A stretch of 12,346 bases of DNA, taken from NCBI GenBank assembly GCA_019136325.1, contig JAGVUJ010000157.1:1-12346 (forward strand), given 5' to 3'. The first letter of the stretch is position 1. Each line of letters starts with the position of its first letter. This DNA comes from Deltaproteobacteria bacterium. GTDB taxonomy: Bacteria; Desulfobacterota; Syntrophia; Syntrophales; Smithellaceae. The notes below the pieces were generated by a model. The model did no database searches. It saw only the letters and a list, made by a program, of their open reading frames with translations, and was not told the DNA's origin. Both the position numbers and the translations under genes were made by a program. Shown in pieces: positions 1 through 6,454 of this stretch.

Positions 1-157
1 GATAGAGCACTATCACACGTTCCATTCCGTAACGGATGATAGTTGGTTTTTATCATTGCAACGATCGTCTCTCGTCCGATGGATCGCAGAAATTTTTTTG
101 CGTGCATCGTTTCTCCGAAATTTTTTTCATTTTTTTTCCCAAAATTGCAAAAAATAG
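1..157. other. AT-rich non-coding upstream region
   Basis: No convincing gene is seen here. The stretch holds several small inverted repeats: GATAG/CTATC at 1-14, TCCGT-A-ACGGA at about 26-36, ATGATA/TATCAT at 36-56, and CGATC/GATCG at 62-86. The last is followed closely by GAAATTTTTTT (89-99), and the same 11-mer recurs at 117-127. The CGATC/GATCG stem plus T-run could be a weak terminator for a gene left of the window, but the 15-base loop makes this uncertain. The small minus-strand open frame across 53-244 is low-complexity, runs through the promoter and leader of the next gene, and is not supported as coding. Confidence 0.35.
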
Positions 158-185
158 TTGACAAATATTTCTGTATGAGTACATT
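158..185 (+). promoter_or_regulatory. Sigma70-type promoter for the aminomutase cassette
   Basis: A perfect -35 hexamer TTGACA (158-163) is followed after 16 bases by TACATT (180-185), a 4-of-6 match to the -10 consensus. The surroundings are strongly A/T-rich. Transcription would begin near 192 and give a leader of about 65 bases before the ATG at 258. The -10 box is imperfect, so the exact start is uncertain. No other site in the 257-base upstream region is as good. Confidence 0.5.
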
Positions 186-227
186 CCATAAACAAGAATA
201 AAATTTTTTTCGCTGTAAATATTTTCA

Positions 228-299
228 GGGAGGAAAAACCTCATTAAGGAGGAATCAATGGAAAGCGAGACCCTGTTTAAAGAGGAGGAAGAACCTCCT
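228..299 (+). promoter_or_regulatory. Repeated GGAGG leader with alternative hairpins
   Basis: Three purine-rich GGAGGAA-like segments lie at 229-235, 248-254 and 284-290. The first can fold with CCTC at 239-242 (GAGG, 5-base loop, CCTC). The third forms a 6-bp hairpin, AGGAGG 283-288 with CCTCCT 294-299 around a 5-base loop, inside codons 9-14 of the aminomutase gene. The middle segment, AAGGAGG at 246-252, is the ribosome binding site, 5 bases from the ATG. Because CCTC at 239-242 or CCTCCT at 294-299 could instead pair with it, the structures are mutually exclusive and could control translation. This is read from base complementarity only. Confidence 0.3.
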
Positions 300-1565
300 G
301 GTCATTTGACCGGTCTTGTTCATGCTAAAAATAATGTCAGTGACTTTTTGTTATTCAAAGATGAAATATCTTTGTATCCGCTTAAACAAAAGTCAAACAG
401 TATTTTATTTCCTTTCAAGGATTCCACCCGCTCCCGTAATTTCCGAACACGACTTTATCCCGACATTACCCGCTTCGAATGGTTCGACTGGCGCTGGCAG
501 CTGCGCAACGCCATCAGGGACGTTGAGACCCTTTCCGAAATCATCACGCTCTCGGAGAATGAACGTCAGGCCATGATGCATCATGCCGGCCCGTTGCCCG
601 TTTCCATTACGCCTTATTACGCCAGTCTTCTGAATCCGCATGATCCCTCCGATCCTCTGCGCCGCTGTGTTGTGCCGGTGGTTGACGAATGCCTGCATAC
701 GGCAGGCGAGGAGGAAGACCCGCTTTGTGAGGATGTTGATTCTCCGGTGCCGGGCATTATCCATCGTTATCCGGACCGCGTCTTGTTCCTTGTCACCGAT
801 AGTTGCTCCACGTATTGCCGCTACTGCACCCGTTCCCGTCTGATCGAACGGAGCAACCATCACTTGATCAGCCTCGAAAAATGGGAAAAAGCGTTGCAAT
901 ACATTGCCGGCAATAAAAATGTCCGTGACGTGCTGCTGTCCGGCGGCGATCCTTTAACCTTGTCCGATGATAAACTGGAATGGCTGTTATCAAGGCTGCA
1001 CAAGATTGATCATGTTGAGCTTATTCGCATCGGCACGAAAGTCCCCGTTGTATTACCGCAAAGGATCACTCCGGCATTGACGTCCATGCTCAGAAAGTAT
1101 CATCCCTTATGGATAAGCATTCACATCACGCACCCCAAAGAACTGACTCCGGAGATGAGCGCGGCCTGCATCCGGCTGGCTGACGCCGGTATTCCCCTGG
1201 GAAGCCAGACCGTCCTGCTTTCCGGCATCAACGATGACGTTGAAACAATGACCAGACTGGTCCATGGCCAGCTGCAAATCAGGGTTCGTCCGTATTATCT
1301 TTATCAGTGCGATCCCATTCCCGGTTCTTCGCATTTCCGGACACCGATCAACAAGGGCATAGAAATTATTCAGGGCCTGCGCGGACACACGACCGGCTAC
1401 GCTGTTCCGACATATGTTGTTGACGCGCCAGGCGGCGGCGGCAAAATTCCATTGCTTCCCGAATATGCCATTGGCTGGGAAAACGGCGATCTGCTGCTGC
1501 GCAATTATGAGGGCAATACCTTCCGCTACCCCGACAATCACGCCAAGTCGAAAGACATACATTAA
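258..1565 (+). CDS. kamA: Lysine 2,3-aminomutase (KamA-family radical SAM/PLP enzyme)
   Basis: A 435-residue enzyme predicted to convert L-lysine to L-beta-lysine using S-adenosylmethionine, a [4Fe-4S] cluster and PLP. The cluster motif is C183-x3-C187-x2-C190 (CSTYCRYC). The PLP lysine is K396 in PGGGGK. D352 (YQCD) and D389 (VVDAPG) sit 37 residues apart, the same spacing as the lysine-binding D293 and D330 of the clostridial enzyme. This favours lysine over glutamate, whose aminomutase has Lys/Asn there. The WFDWRWQLRN segment (about residues 75-84) starts the conserved core. Compared with the clostridial protein as I recall it, the N-terminus is about 59 residues longer and poorly conserved, and the C-terminus about 40 shorter, lacking the zinc-binding cysteine tail. 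The start is fixed by AAGGAGG 5 bases upstream; no other ATG occurs in frame before the core. EpmB-type activity on EF-P is a less likely alternative. Confidence 0.88.
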   Translation: MESETLFKEEEEPPGHLTGLVHAKNNVSDFLLFKDEISLYPLKQKSNSILFPFKDSTRSRNFRTRLYPDITRFEWFDWRWQLRNAIRDVETLSEIITLSENERQAMMHHAGPLPVSITPYYASLLNPHDPSDPLRRCVVPVVDECLHTAGEEEDPLCEDVDSPVPGIIHRYPDRVLFLVTDSCSTYCRYCTRSRLIERSNHHLISLEKWEKALQYIAGNKNVRDVLLSGGDPLTLSDDKLEWLLSRLHKIDHVELIRIGTKVPVVLPQRITPALTSMLRKYHPLWISIHITHPKELTPEMSAACIRLADAGIPLGSQTVLLSGINDDVETMTRLVHGQLQIRVRPYYLYQCDPIPGSSHFRTPINKGIEIIQGLRGHTTGYAVPTYVVDAPGGGGKIPLLPEYAIGWENGDLLLRNYEGNTFRYPDNHAKSKDIH

Positions 1566-1605
1566 AACAGGCAGAATTTATGGCAGGGGGGTAGATGATT
1601 TAACC

Positions 1606-2607
1606 GTGAGTCGCGTCGGCAAGAAACTCAAAATCGGACTTACCTATGATCTGCGCGATGATTACCTGAAAGAAGGATACGGTCTCGAAGAAACCGCCGA
1701 ATTCGATCTTCCCGATACCATCGCAGCCCTGGAAAAGGTCATTGCGAACAACGGCTATCAGGTCGACCGGATCGGTCATATCAAAGCGTTGACCCGCCGC
1801 CTAGCCGGAGGCGACCGCTGGGATCTGGTGTTTAATATTGCCGAAGGCGTGTGTGGCTTCGGACGGGAAGCACAGGTTCCTGCTCTGCTGGAAGCGTTCA
1901 ACATCCCGTATACTTTTTCAGATCCTCTCGGTAACGCGGTTACGCTGCATAAAGGCATTACCAAGCAGATTCTGCGCGACCTGGGTATTCCCACACCCGA
2001 CTTTGGCGTGATTAAAGATGTCAGAGATATTGAAAATCTTTCTCTGACCTTTCCGCTTTTTGCCAAACCGGTTGCAGAAGGCACGGGAAAGGGCATCACG
2101 TCATCTTCCAAAATCACCAACCGTCAAAATTTGCAAAAAGTCTGCAAACATCTTTTGAAAACGTTCGGGCAGCCGGTTCTGGTCGAGACCTATCTTCCGG
2201 GACGCGAATTTACCGTCGGTATTTTAGGCACGGGAAAAGATGCCCGCGCTCTCGGCGTACTGGAAGTAGTGCTCAAACCGAATGCAGAAAGAAATGCTTA
2301 TTCTTACGAAAATAAAGAGCACTACGACAAGCTGGTTGAGTATGTTCTGGTCAATGATGATGAAGCCCGGAAAGCTATGGAGATTTCATTGATGGCCTGG
2401 CGAGCCTTGGATTTAAGGGATGCCGGACGAGTTGATTTGCGGTCTGATGCCCATGATGTGCCGAACTTTATGGAAGTAAACTCCCTGGCCGGACTGAATC
2501 CGGTGCGTTCGGATCTTCCCATTTTATGTTCAAAGATCGGAATGAGTTACCACTCGTTGATCAGCGCCATTCTTAAATCCGCCCTGAAACGCGCGAAGCA
2601 ATCATAG
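1606..2607 (+). CDS. ATP-grasp ligase 1, D-Ala-D-Ala ligase-like
   Basis: About 333 residues with a Ddl-type ATP-grasp fold. An N-terminal Rossmann-like part (KIGLTYDLR) leads into VFNIAEG (about 75-81), matching the VFN segment of Ddl. K154 in FAKPVAEGTGKGI is the ATP-phosphate lysine. R275 and D277 (GRVDLR), E290 and N292 (MEVNS) match the catalytic arginine and Mg ligands, with Ddl's 13- and 2-residue spacing. After N292 it reads SLAGL rather than Ddl's xNPG, so the acceptor pocket differs from true Ddl. It probably joins two amino acids through an acyl-phosphate in the cytoplasm; the substrates are unknown. It lies 40 bases after the aminomutase gene. The GTG start was chosen because the frame further upstream runs through the aminomutase gene in another phase and does not look like protein. 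The ribosome site is poor (AGGGGGG at 1585-1591, 14 bases away), and the G-run may hide a different start. Confidence 0.78.
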   Translation: MSRVGKKLKIGLTYDLRDDYLKEGYGLEETAEFDLPDTIAALEKVIANNGYQVDRIGHIKALTRRLAGGDRWDLVFNIAEGVCGFGREAQVPALLEAFNIPYTFSDPLGNAVTLHKGITKQILRDLGIPTPDFGVIKDVRDIENLSLTFPLFAKPVAEGTGKGITSSSKITNRQNLQKVCKHLLKTFGQPVLVETYLPGREFTVGILGTGKDARALGVLEVVLKPNAERNAYSYENKEHYDKLVEYVLVNDDEARKAMEISLMAWRALDLRDAGRVDLRSDAHDVPNFMEVNSLAGLNPVRSDLPILCSKIGMSYHSLISAILKSALKRAKQS

Positions 2608-2633
2608 TCAACCAAGCCGGTGAAATATTCTAT

Positions 2634-3623
2634 ATGAAAAAAATTGTTATTCTGCACAGCGCTATTGCCCCGGATGCCGGACTGGATGAACTCGATTGTC
2701 TCCAGCAGGCCGACGCCATCGCCTCGGCTTTGACCGGGCTTCACTACGACCCGGTTCTGTTGCCTTTCGATCTCAATTTAAGCCACAATATCACCATGCT
2801 GCAGTCCCTGAAGCCTTTGGCTGTTTTTAATATCGTCGAAACGCTGGACTCCAGCGGCAGCCTGATTCATTTTGCCCCTGCGCTTTTGGACCGGCTGCAA
2901 ATTCCCTACACCGGCTGTCCGACCGCGGCCGTTTTTCAAACATCCAACAAACCCCTGTCTAAACGATGCATGCGTTATGCCGGGATTGCCACGCCGGACT
3001 GGATAGAGCAGAATGGCTTCAGCTCAATTCAAGATTTTTCCGGGCCGTTCTTAATCAAATCTTCCTGGGAACACGCCTCCATCGGTCTCGATGCAACGTC
3101 TCTGATCAGCGATGCCTCTCCAATCAAGTTATTGCAGGAAATTGAGAAACGTAAACAAAAACTCGGCGGCTCCTGCTATGCCGAAGCGTACATTGAGGGA
3201 CGCGAATTCAACGTTGCCCTGATTTCGGATAAAGCCGGCGTTAGAGTGCTGCCGATTGCGGAAATGCTGTTTCAGGATTACGGCCCGGACAAGCTCAAAA
3301 TTGTTGATTATAAAGCAAAATGGGATGCTGATTCCTTTGAATATCATCATACGATTCGCCGATTCGCGTTCCCGGACCATGATGCGTCTCTTATAGCGTC
3401 CTTGCGGGAAATATCGATGCAGTGCTGGAATATTTTCTCTCTGCGCGGGTATGCCCGCGTTGATTTTCGTGTTGACATGAACGGGAAACCCTGGGTATTG
3501 GAGGTCAACTCGAATCCCTGTCTGTCGCCGGATGCCGGTTTTGCCGCGGCGCTGGAGCAGGCGGCAATAACCTATCGCGACGCAATCGGTTGGATCATCG
3601 ACAGCGCTATGAATCCTTTATAA
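2634..3623 (+). CDS. ATP-grasp ligase 2, D-Ala-D-Ala ligase-like
   Basis: A 329-residue second Ddl-fold ATP-grasp enzyme, paralogous to but well diverged from the one 26 bases upstream. The N-terminus (KKIVILHSA) is followed by VFNIVETLDSSG and LQIPYTGCPT, which align with the VFN...GIPYTG region of Ddl. K142 (FLIKSSWEHASIG) is the nucleotide-binding lysine. R275, D277 (ARVDFR), E290 and N292 (LEVNSNP) are the catalytic arginine and Mg ligands, at the same residue numbers as in ligase 1. The acceptor loop is NSNPC where Ddl has NxNPG. Two consecutive non-identical ligases suggest two amide bonds, or a heteromeric enzyme. It is unlikely to be housekeeping Ddl, which is normally single and lies with murein genes. 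The stop codon TAA (3621-3623) overlaps the next gene's ribosome site. Confidence 0.8.
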   Translation: MKKIVILHSAIAPDAGLDELDCLQQADAIASALTGLHYDPVLLPFDLNLSHNITMLQSLKPLAVFNIVETLDSSGSLIHFAPALLDRLQIPYTGCPTAAVFQTSNKPLSKRCMRYAGIATPDWIEQNGFSSIQDFSGPFLIKSSWEHASIGLDATSLISDASPIKLLQEIEKRKQKLGGSCYAEAYIEGREFNVALISDKAGVRVLPIAEMLFQDYGPDKLKIVDYKAKWDADSFEYHHTIRRFAFPDHDASLIASLREISMQCWNIFSLRGYARVDFRVDMNGKPWVLEVNSNPCLSPDAGFAAALEQAAITYRDAIGWIIDSAMNPL

Positions 3624-3638
3624 GGAGATTTATTTTCT

Positions 3639-3986
3639 GTGTTAAAAACTATTGTATTCTTGTTCTTTTCCAATCTGTTTATGACGTTTGCCTGGTACGG
3701 ACATTTGAAAAATTTCAACAGCAAGCCGTTAATATTCGTTATCTTGTTCAGTTGGGGAGTCGCTTTCTTTGAATATGTTTTACAGGTGCCCGCCAATCGT
3801 ATCGGCTTTCAGTACTACAGCCTGGGGCAGCTCAAAGTTATTCAGGAAGTCATCACGATGGTTGTGTTTGCCGGTTTTGCCATCCTGTATATGAAACAAC
3901 CGTTAAAAACGGATTTTCTCTGGGCCGGACTTTGCCTGGTCGGCGCTGTCTACTTTATGTTCCGCGAAGGCCTGCCGCATGCGTGA
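3639..3986 (+). CDS. DUF486 small membrane protein (DMT-like)
   Basis: A 115-residue hydrophobic protein with four predicted membrane helices (about residues 2-20, 29-47, 66-84 and 90-108). It matches the DUF486 family in length and motifs: SNLFMTFAWYGHLK at the start, FFEYVLQVPANRIG in the middle, and SLGQLKVIQEVITMVVF after it. DUF486 is related in size and topology to small multidrug-resistance and DMT half-transporters, but no substrate is known. The GTG start sits 11 bases after AAGGAG (3622-3627), which overlaps the stop of ligase 2, so it is probably translated with the ligases. Position suggests a role in moving the cassette's product, or it may be an unrelated passenger. Confidence 0.85.
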   Translation: MLKTIVFLFFSNLFMTFAWYGHLKNFNSKPLIFVILFSWGVAFFEYVLQVPANRIGFQYYSLGQLKVIQEVITMVVFAGFAILYMKQPLKTDFLWAGLCLVGAVYFMFREGLPHA

Positions 3987-4127
3987 TGTGAGAAACGTCT
4001 ATGCCAATAGCGAAACACTGCGGAAGGGAAATGATCAACGCTTTCGAAGGAAAAGAAGGCTTGGTACCTGGCCGCTTACTGCAATATTTCCAAACGTGCC
4101 TGGGATTACATACGGGTGGTTCATACG

Positions 4128-4613
4128 ATGAAAAAATTCATGTATCGTCAGCAAATTAAGCCTTCCGATATCGAAGCCATTGCCGATATTGTTGAAGAAA
4201 GCGGCTTTTTTTCCGATGAGGAAATAGAGATTGCCATCCAACTTGCGGAAGAAAAACTGGATCAACAAGAATCCAGCTCTTACCGGTTCTTATTTGCTGA
4301 AATTGAAAATCAGGTCGTCGGGTACACCTGCTATGGCCTCATTCCCGCCACAGTCGGCAGTTACGATCTTTACTGGATTGTCGTCGCGAAAGATTTACAG
4401 GGTTTAGGAGTAGGAAAAATGCTGATGGCCGAAACCGAACAACTCATCTATCAAAGCGGCGGCAGACAAATCTATGCCGAAACATCATCACGAGACCAAT
4501 ATCAACCCACCCATGAATTTTATGAAACCTGCGGTTATCATCAGGAAGCTTTTCTCAATAATTTTTACGCTGAAGGCGATGGAAAAATTATTTACGCTAA
4601 GATACTTAAATGA
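4128..4613 (+). CDS. GNAT-family N-acetyltransferase
   Basis: A 161-residue single-domain GNAT enzyme. The acetyl-CoA pyrophosphate loop is clear (VAKDLQGLGVGKML, about residues 87-100), preceded by the strand SYDLYWIVV. The C-terminal half carries ETSSRDQY, THEFYETCGY and NNFYAEGDGK, an FY...GY ending typical of the fold. The substrate is unknown. It is not the longer AblB type that acetylates beta-lysine in methanogens, but its position after an aminomutase and two ligases makes an amine on the pathway product a reasonable target. The ATG at 4128 has a modest GGGTGG 8 bases upstream; GTG 4116 and ATG 4140 are alternatives. The 141-base gap before it (3987-4127) has no clear gene, so it may have its own promoter. 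Confidence 0.82.
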   Translation: MKKFMYRQQIKPSDIEAIADIVEESGFFSDEEIEIAIQLAEEKLDQQESSSYRFLFAEIENQVVGYTCYGLIPATVGSYDLYWIVVAKDLQGLGVGKMLMAETEQLIYQSGGRQIYAETSSRDQYQPTHEFYETCGYHQEAFLNNFYAEGDGKIIYAKILK

Positions 4614-4750
4614 CAGGATTTAATTCACTTTTACGTCTTTTTTATCGTTTTAATCCTTGCATTTTTTCCGATAATTCGCTAGAGCACTGCCAGTAATTTA
4701 ATGATTTTTCGACAACAGTTATATGCAAGGACCGCGAGGAGGATTCTCTC

Positions 4751-5371
4751 ATGCGCCTATTTCCCAAAGAAGAAAATTTCTTTGAACTTTTTGATGAGCT
4801 GGCCAACAAAATTGAAGAAGGCGGAAAACTGTTTCTGGAAATGGCCCAGGCCCGGGATTATTCCGATGTAAGAGTCGCCAAACTCAAAGAAATCGAGCAC
4901 GAAGCCGACGGCATTACCCATAAGACATACGAAAAGATGCATAAAACGTTTCTTACGCCCATTGACCGCGAGGATATTTACGCGCTGGTCAATAAAATGG
5001 ACAGCATCATGGATGTCATTGAAGCCACAGCCGTCCGTATTCATCTTTACAAAGTTAAAAGGACATCCGATGAAATCATCAAACAGGCACAAATCCTGAA
5101 TGATGCGATTAAGAAGTTGAAATCCATTATTCAAGCCATGCGGAATATGAAGAACTCCGAAATGATTCTTGCCGGTTGTGTAGAAATCAATACCCTGGAA
5201 AATGCCGGTGACATCACGTTAAGATCCATTATGGCCAACCTTTTCGAAACCGAAAAAGACGCCATCGAGCTTGTCAAATGGAAAGATATTTTTCAACTCC
5301 TGGAAGAAGCAATTGATGTTTGCGAAGATGTGTCCAACATCGTGGAGGGGATCGTCCTGAAACATGCTTGA
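4751..5371 (+). CDS. DUF47 / PhoU-like phosphate transport accessory protein
   Basis: A 206-residue, almost wholly alpha-helical cytosolic protein of the DUF47 (PhoU_div) family. It begins MRLFPKEENFFELFDELA, typical of the family, and carries EIEHEADGITH (about 53-63) followed by TPIDREDIYALVNKMD (about 75-90), the charged helix pair thought to bind metal in PhoU-like folds. A second helix pair ends with WKDIFQLLEEAIDVCEDVSNIV. Family members accompany PiT permeases and are believed to modulate phosphate uptake. Here the permease gene overlaps its last 8 bases. GAGGAGGA at 4736-4743 fixes the ATG. The 137-base region upstream (4614-4750) is AT-rich; I found no convincing Pho box or promoter in it. 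Confidence 0.9.
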   Translation: MRLFPKEENFFELFDELANKIEEGGKLFLEMAQARDYSDVRVAKLKEIEHEADGITHKTYEKMHKTFLTPIDREDIYALVNKMDSIMDVIEATAVRIHLYKVKRTSDEIIKQAQILNDAIKKLKSIIQAMRNMKNSEMILAGCVEINTLENAGDITLRSIMANLFETEKDAIELVKWKDIFQLLEEAIDVCEDVSNIVEGIVLKHA

Positions 5372-6362
5372 TTCAATGGCTTTTGTCATTTTTCTTGTTG
5401 TTATCGCGCTTGTTTTTGATTTTATCAATGGTTTTCATGACTCTTCGAATTCCATTTCCACTATTGTTTCCACTCGTGTTCTTTCTCCAAAATATGCGGT
5501 GCTCTGGGCGGCCTTTTTTAATTTCATAGCCGCTTTTTTTATCGGCACAGCCGTCGCGCATACGATAGGCAGAGGAATCATCCATATTGAAATAGTCGAT
5601 AACCTGGTGATTCTTTCCGCCCTCAGCGGTGCCATTATCTGGAATCTCACAACATGGTATTTCGGATTGCCCAGCAGTTCGTCGCATGCTCTGATCGGAG
5701 GCCTGATCGGCGCGGGTATCGCCAAAGCGGGCACCGGCACGCTGGTCTGGTCCGGTATCATCAAGACGACAGCCTTTATTGTGCTTTCACCGGCCATAGG
5801 CATGTTTTTGGGCTTTTTTTTTATGGCGCTTTCTCTCAATTTAAACCGTCACTCCAACATGGCCCGCTCCGATAAAATTTATCGGAAATTACAGTTTATT
5901 TCTTCTGCTATCTATTCACTGGGTCACGGCATGAATGACGCCCAGAAGACCATTGGAATAATAGCGGTAGTCCTTTATAGCAAGGGGCTGATTAACTCCA
6001 GCTTCAACATCCCTTATTGGATTATTATCATGTGTTACTCGACCATTGCCATGGGTACCATGTTTGGCGGGTGGCGGATTGTTAAAACGATGGGCACTAA
6101 AATTACCAAACTTCAACCAATCGGCGGTTTCAGCGCCGAAGCTGGCGCTGCTTGCGCCATCATTGGAGCATCCGTATTTGGAATACCCGTCAGCACAACC
6201 CACACAATCACCGGGGCTATCGTCGGCGTTGGCGCAACCAAAAGGCTCTCCGCTGTGCGCTGGGGCGTTGCGGGTAACATTATCTGGGCATGGATTTTAA
6301 CCATACCTATTTCTGCATGTATCTCCGCAGCAACTTACTTTTTAATCCGTCCTTTCGTATAG
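5364..6362 (+). CDS. pit: PiT-family inorganic phosphate permease
   Basis: A 332-residue inner-membrane permease of the PiT/Pho-4 family, expected to import phosphate (usually as a metal-phosphate) with protons or sodium. The first PiT signature is DFINGFHDSSNSI (19-31) and its inverted-repeat partner is GHGMNDAQKTIG in the second half. GLPSSSSHALIGG and GIPVSTTHTITGA are the paired serine/threonine-rich re-entrant motifs, showing the internal duplication. About ten hydrophobic segments are visible. It is of the short bacterial class, lacking the long central cytosolic loop of PitA. The ATG overlaps the DUF47 gene by 8 bases, implying translational coupling; GGAGGGG lies 13 bases upstream. 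M5 at 5376 is a weaker alternative start. Confidence 0.93.
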   Translation: MLDSMAFVIFLVVIALVFDFINGFHDSSNSISTIVSTRVLSPKYAVLWAAFFNFIAAFFIGTAVAHTIGRGIIHIEIVDNLVILSALSGAIIWNLTTWYFGLPSSSSHALIGGLIGAGIAKAGTGTLVWSGIIKTTAFIVLSPAIGMFLGFFFMALSLNLNRHSNMARSDKIYRKLQFISSAIYSLGHGMNDAQKTIGIIAVVLYSKGLINSSFNIPYWIIIMCYSTIAMGTMFGGWRIVKTMGTKITKLQPIGGFSAEAGAACAIIGASVFGIPVSTTHTITGAIVGVGATKRLSAVRWGVAGNIIWAWILTIPISACISAATYFLIRPFV

Positions 6363-6373
6363 CCGCTCATCGG

Positions 6374-6403
6374 GGAAAATAATATTGATAATTTTCCGTT
6401 TTT
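6374..6403 (+). terminator. Rho-independent terminator after the phosphate permease
   Basis: GGAAAAT (6374-6380) pairs with ATTTTCC (6391-6397) across a 10-base loop. A G and five Ts (6398-6403) follow. The stem is A/T-rich, so termination may be partial, but its place 11 bases after the permease stop codon fits the end of the phosphate operon. Confidence 0.5.
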
Positions 6404-6454
6404 GCCGTAAATCTGTTTCACAAATTACATCGACTTTGGATTGAGGAGACGGAA

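Noticed and set aside
53..244. Minus-strand open frame of 63 codons before the aminomutase gene
   Set aside because: It has low-complexity composition and covers the promoter and leader of the + strand gene; no recognisable protein.
1414..1605. N-terminal extension of ligase 1 into the aminomutase gene
   Set aside because: The translated extension is cysteine- and proline-rich nonsense in the wrong phase of a conserved kamA 3' end; Ddl similarity begins only after 1606.
4035..4127. GNAT reading frame open upstream to 4035, with an aromatic-rich translation
   Set aside because: It contains no usable start codon before 4116 and no match to GNAT N-termini; kept as non-coding, though a decayed gene remnant is possible.
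4001..4159. Small 52-codon open frame between the DUF486 and GNAT genes
   Set aside because: No family resemblance and no good ribosome site; it overlaps the GNAT start in another frame.
4614..4750. Possible Pho box or promoter before the phosphate genes
   Set aside because: No CTGTCAT-type direct repeat is present, and the best -35/-10 pair (TTGCAT, TAGAGC) matches poorly.
6402..6430. TTGCCG and TTACAT as a promoter for the decarboxylase
   Set aside because: Only 4 and 3 matches to consensus and overlapping the terminator T-run; not strong enough to annotate.
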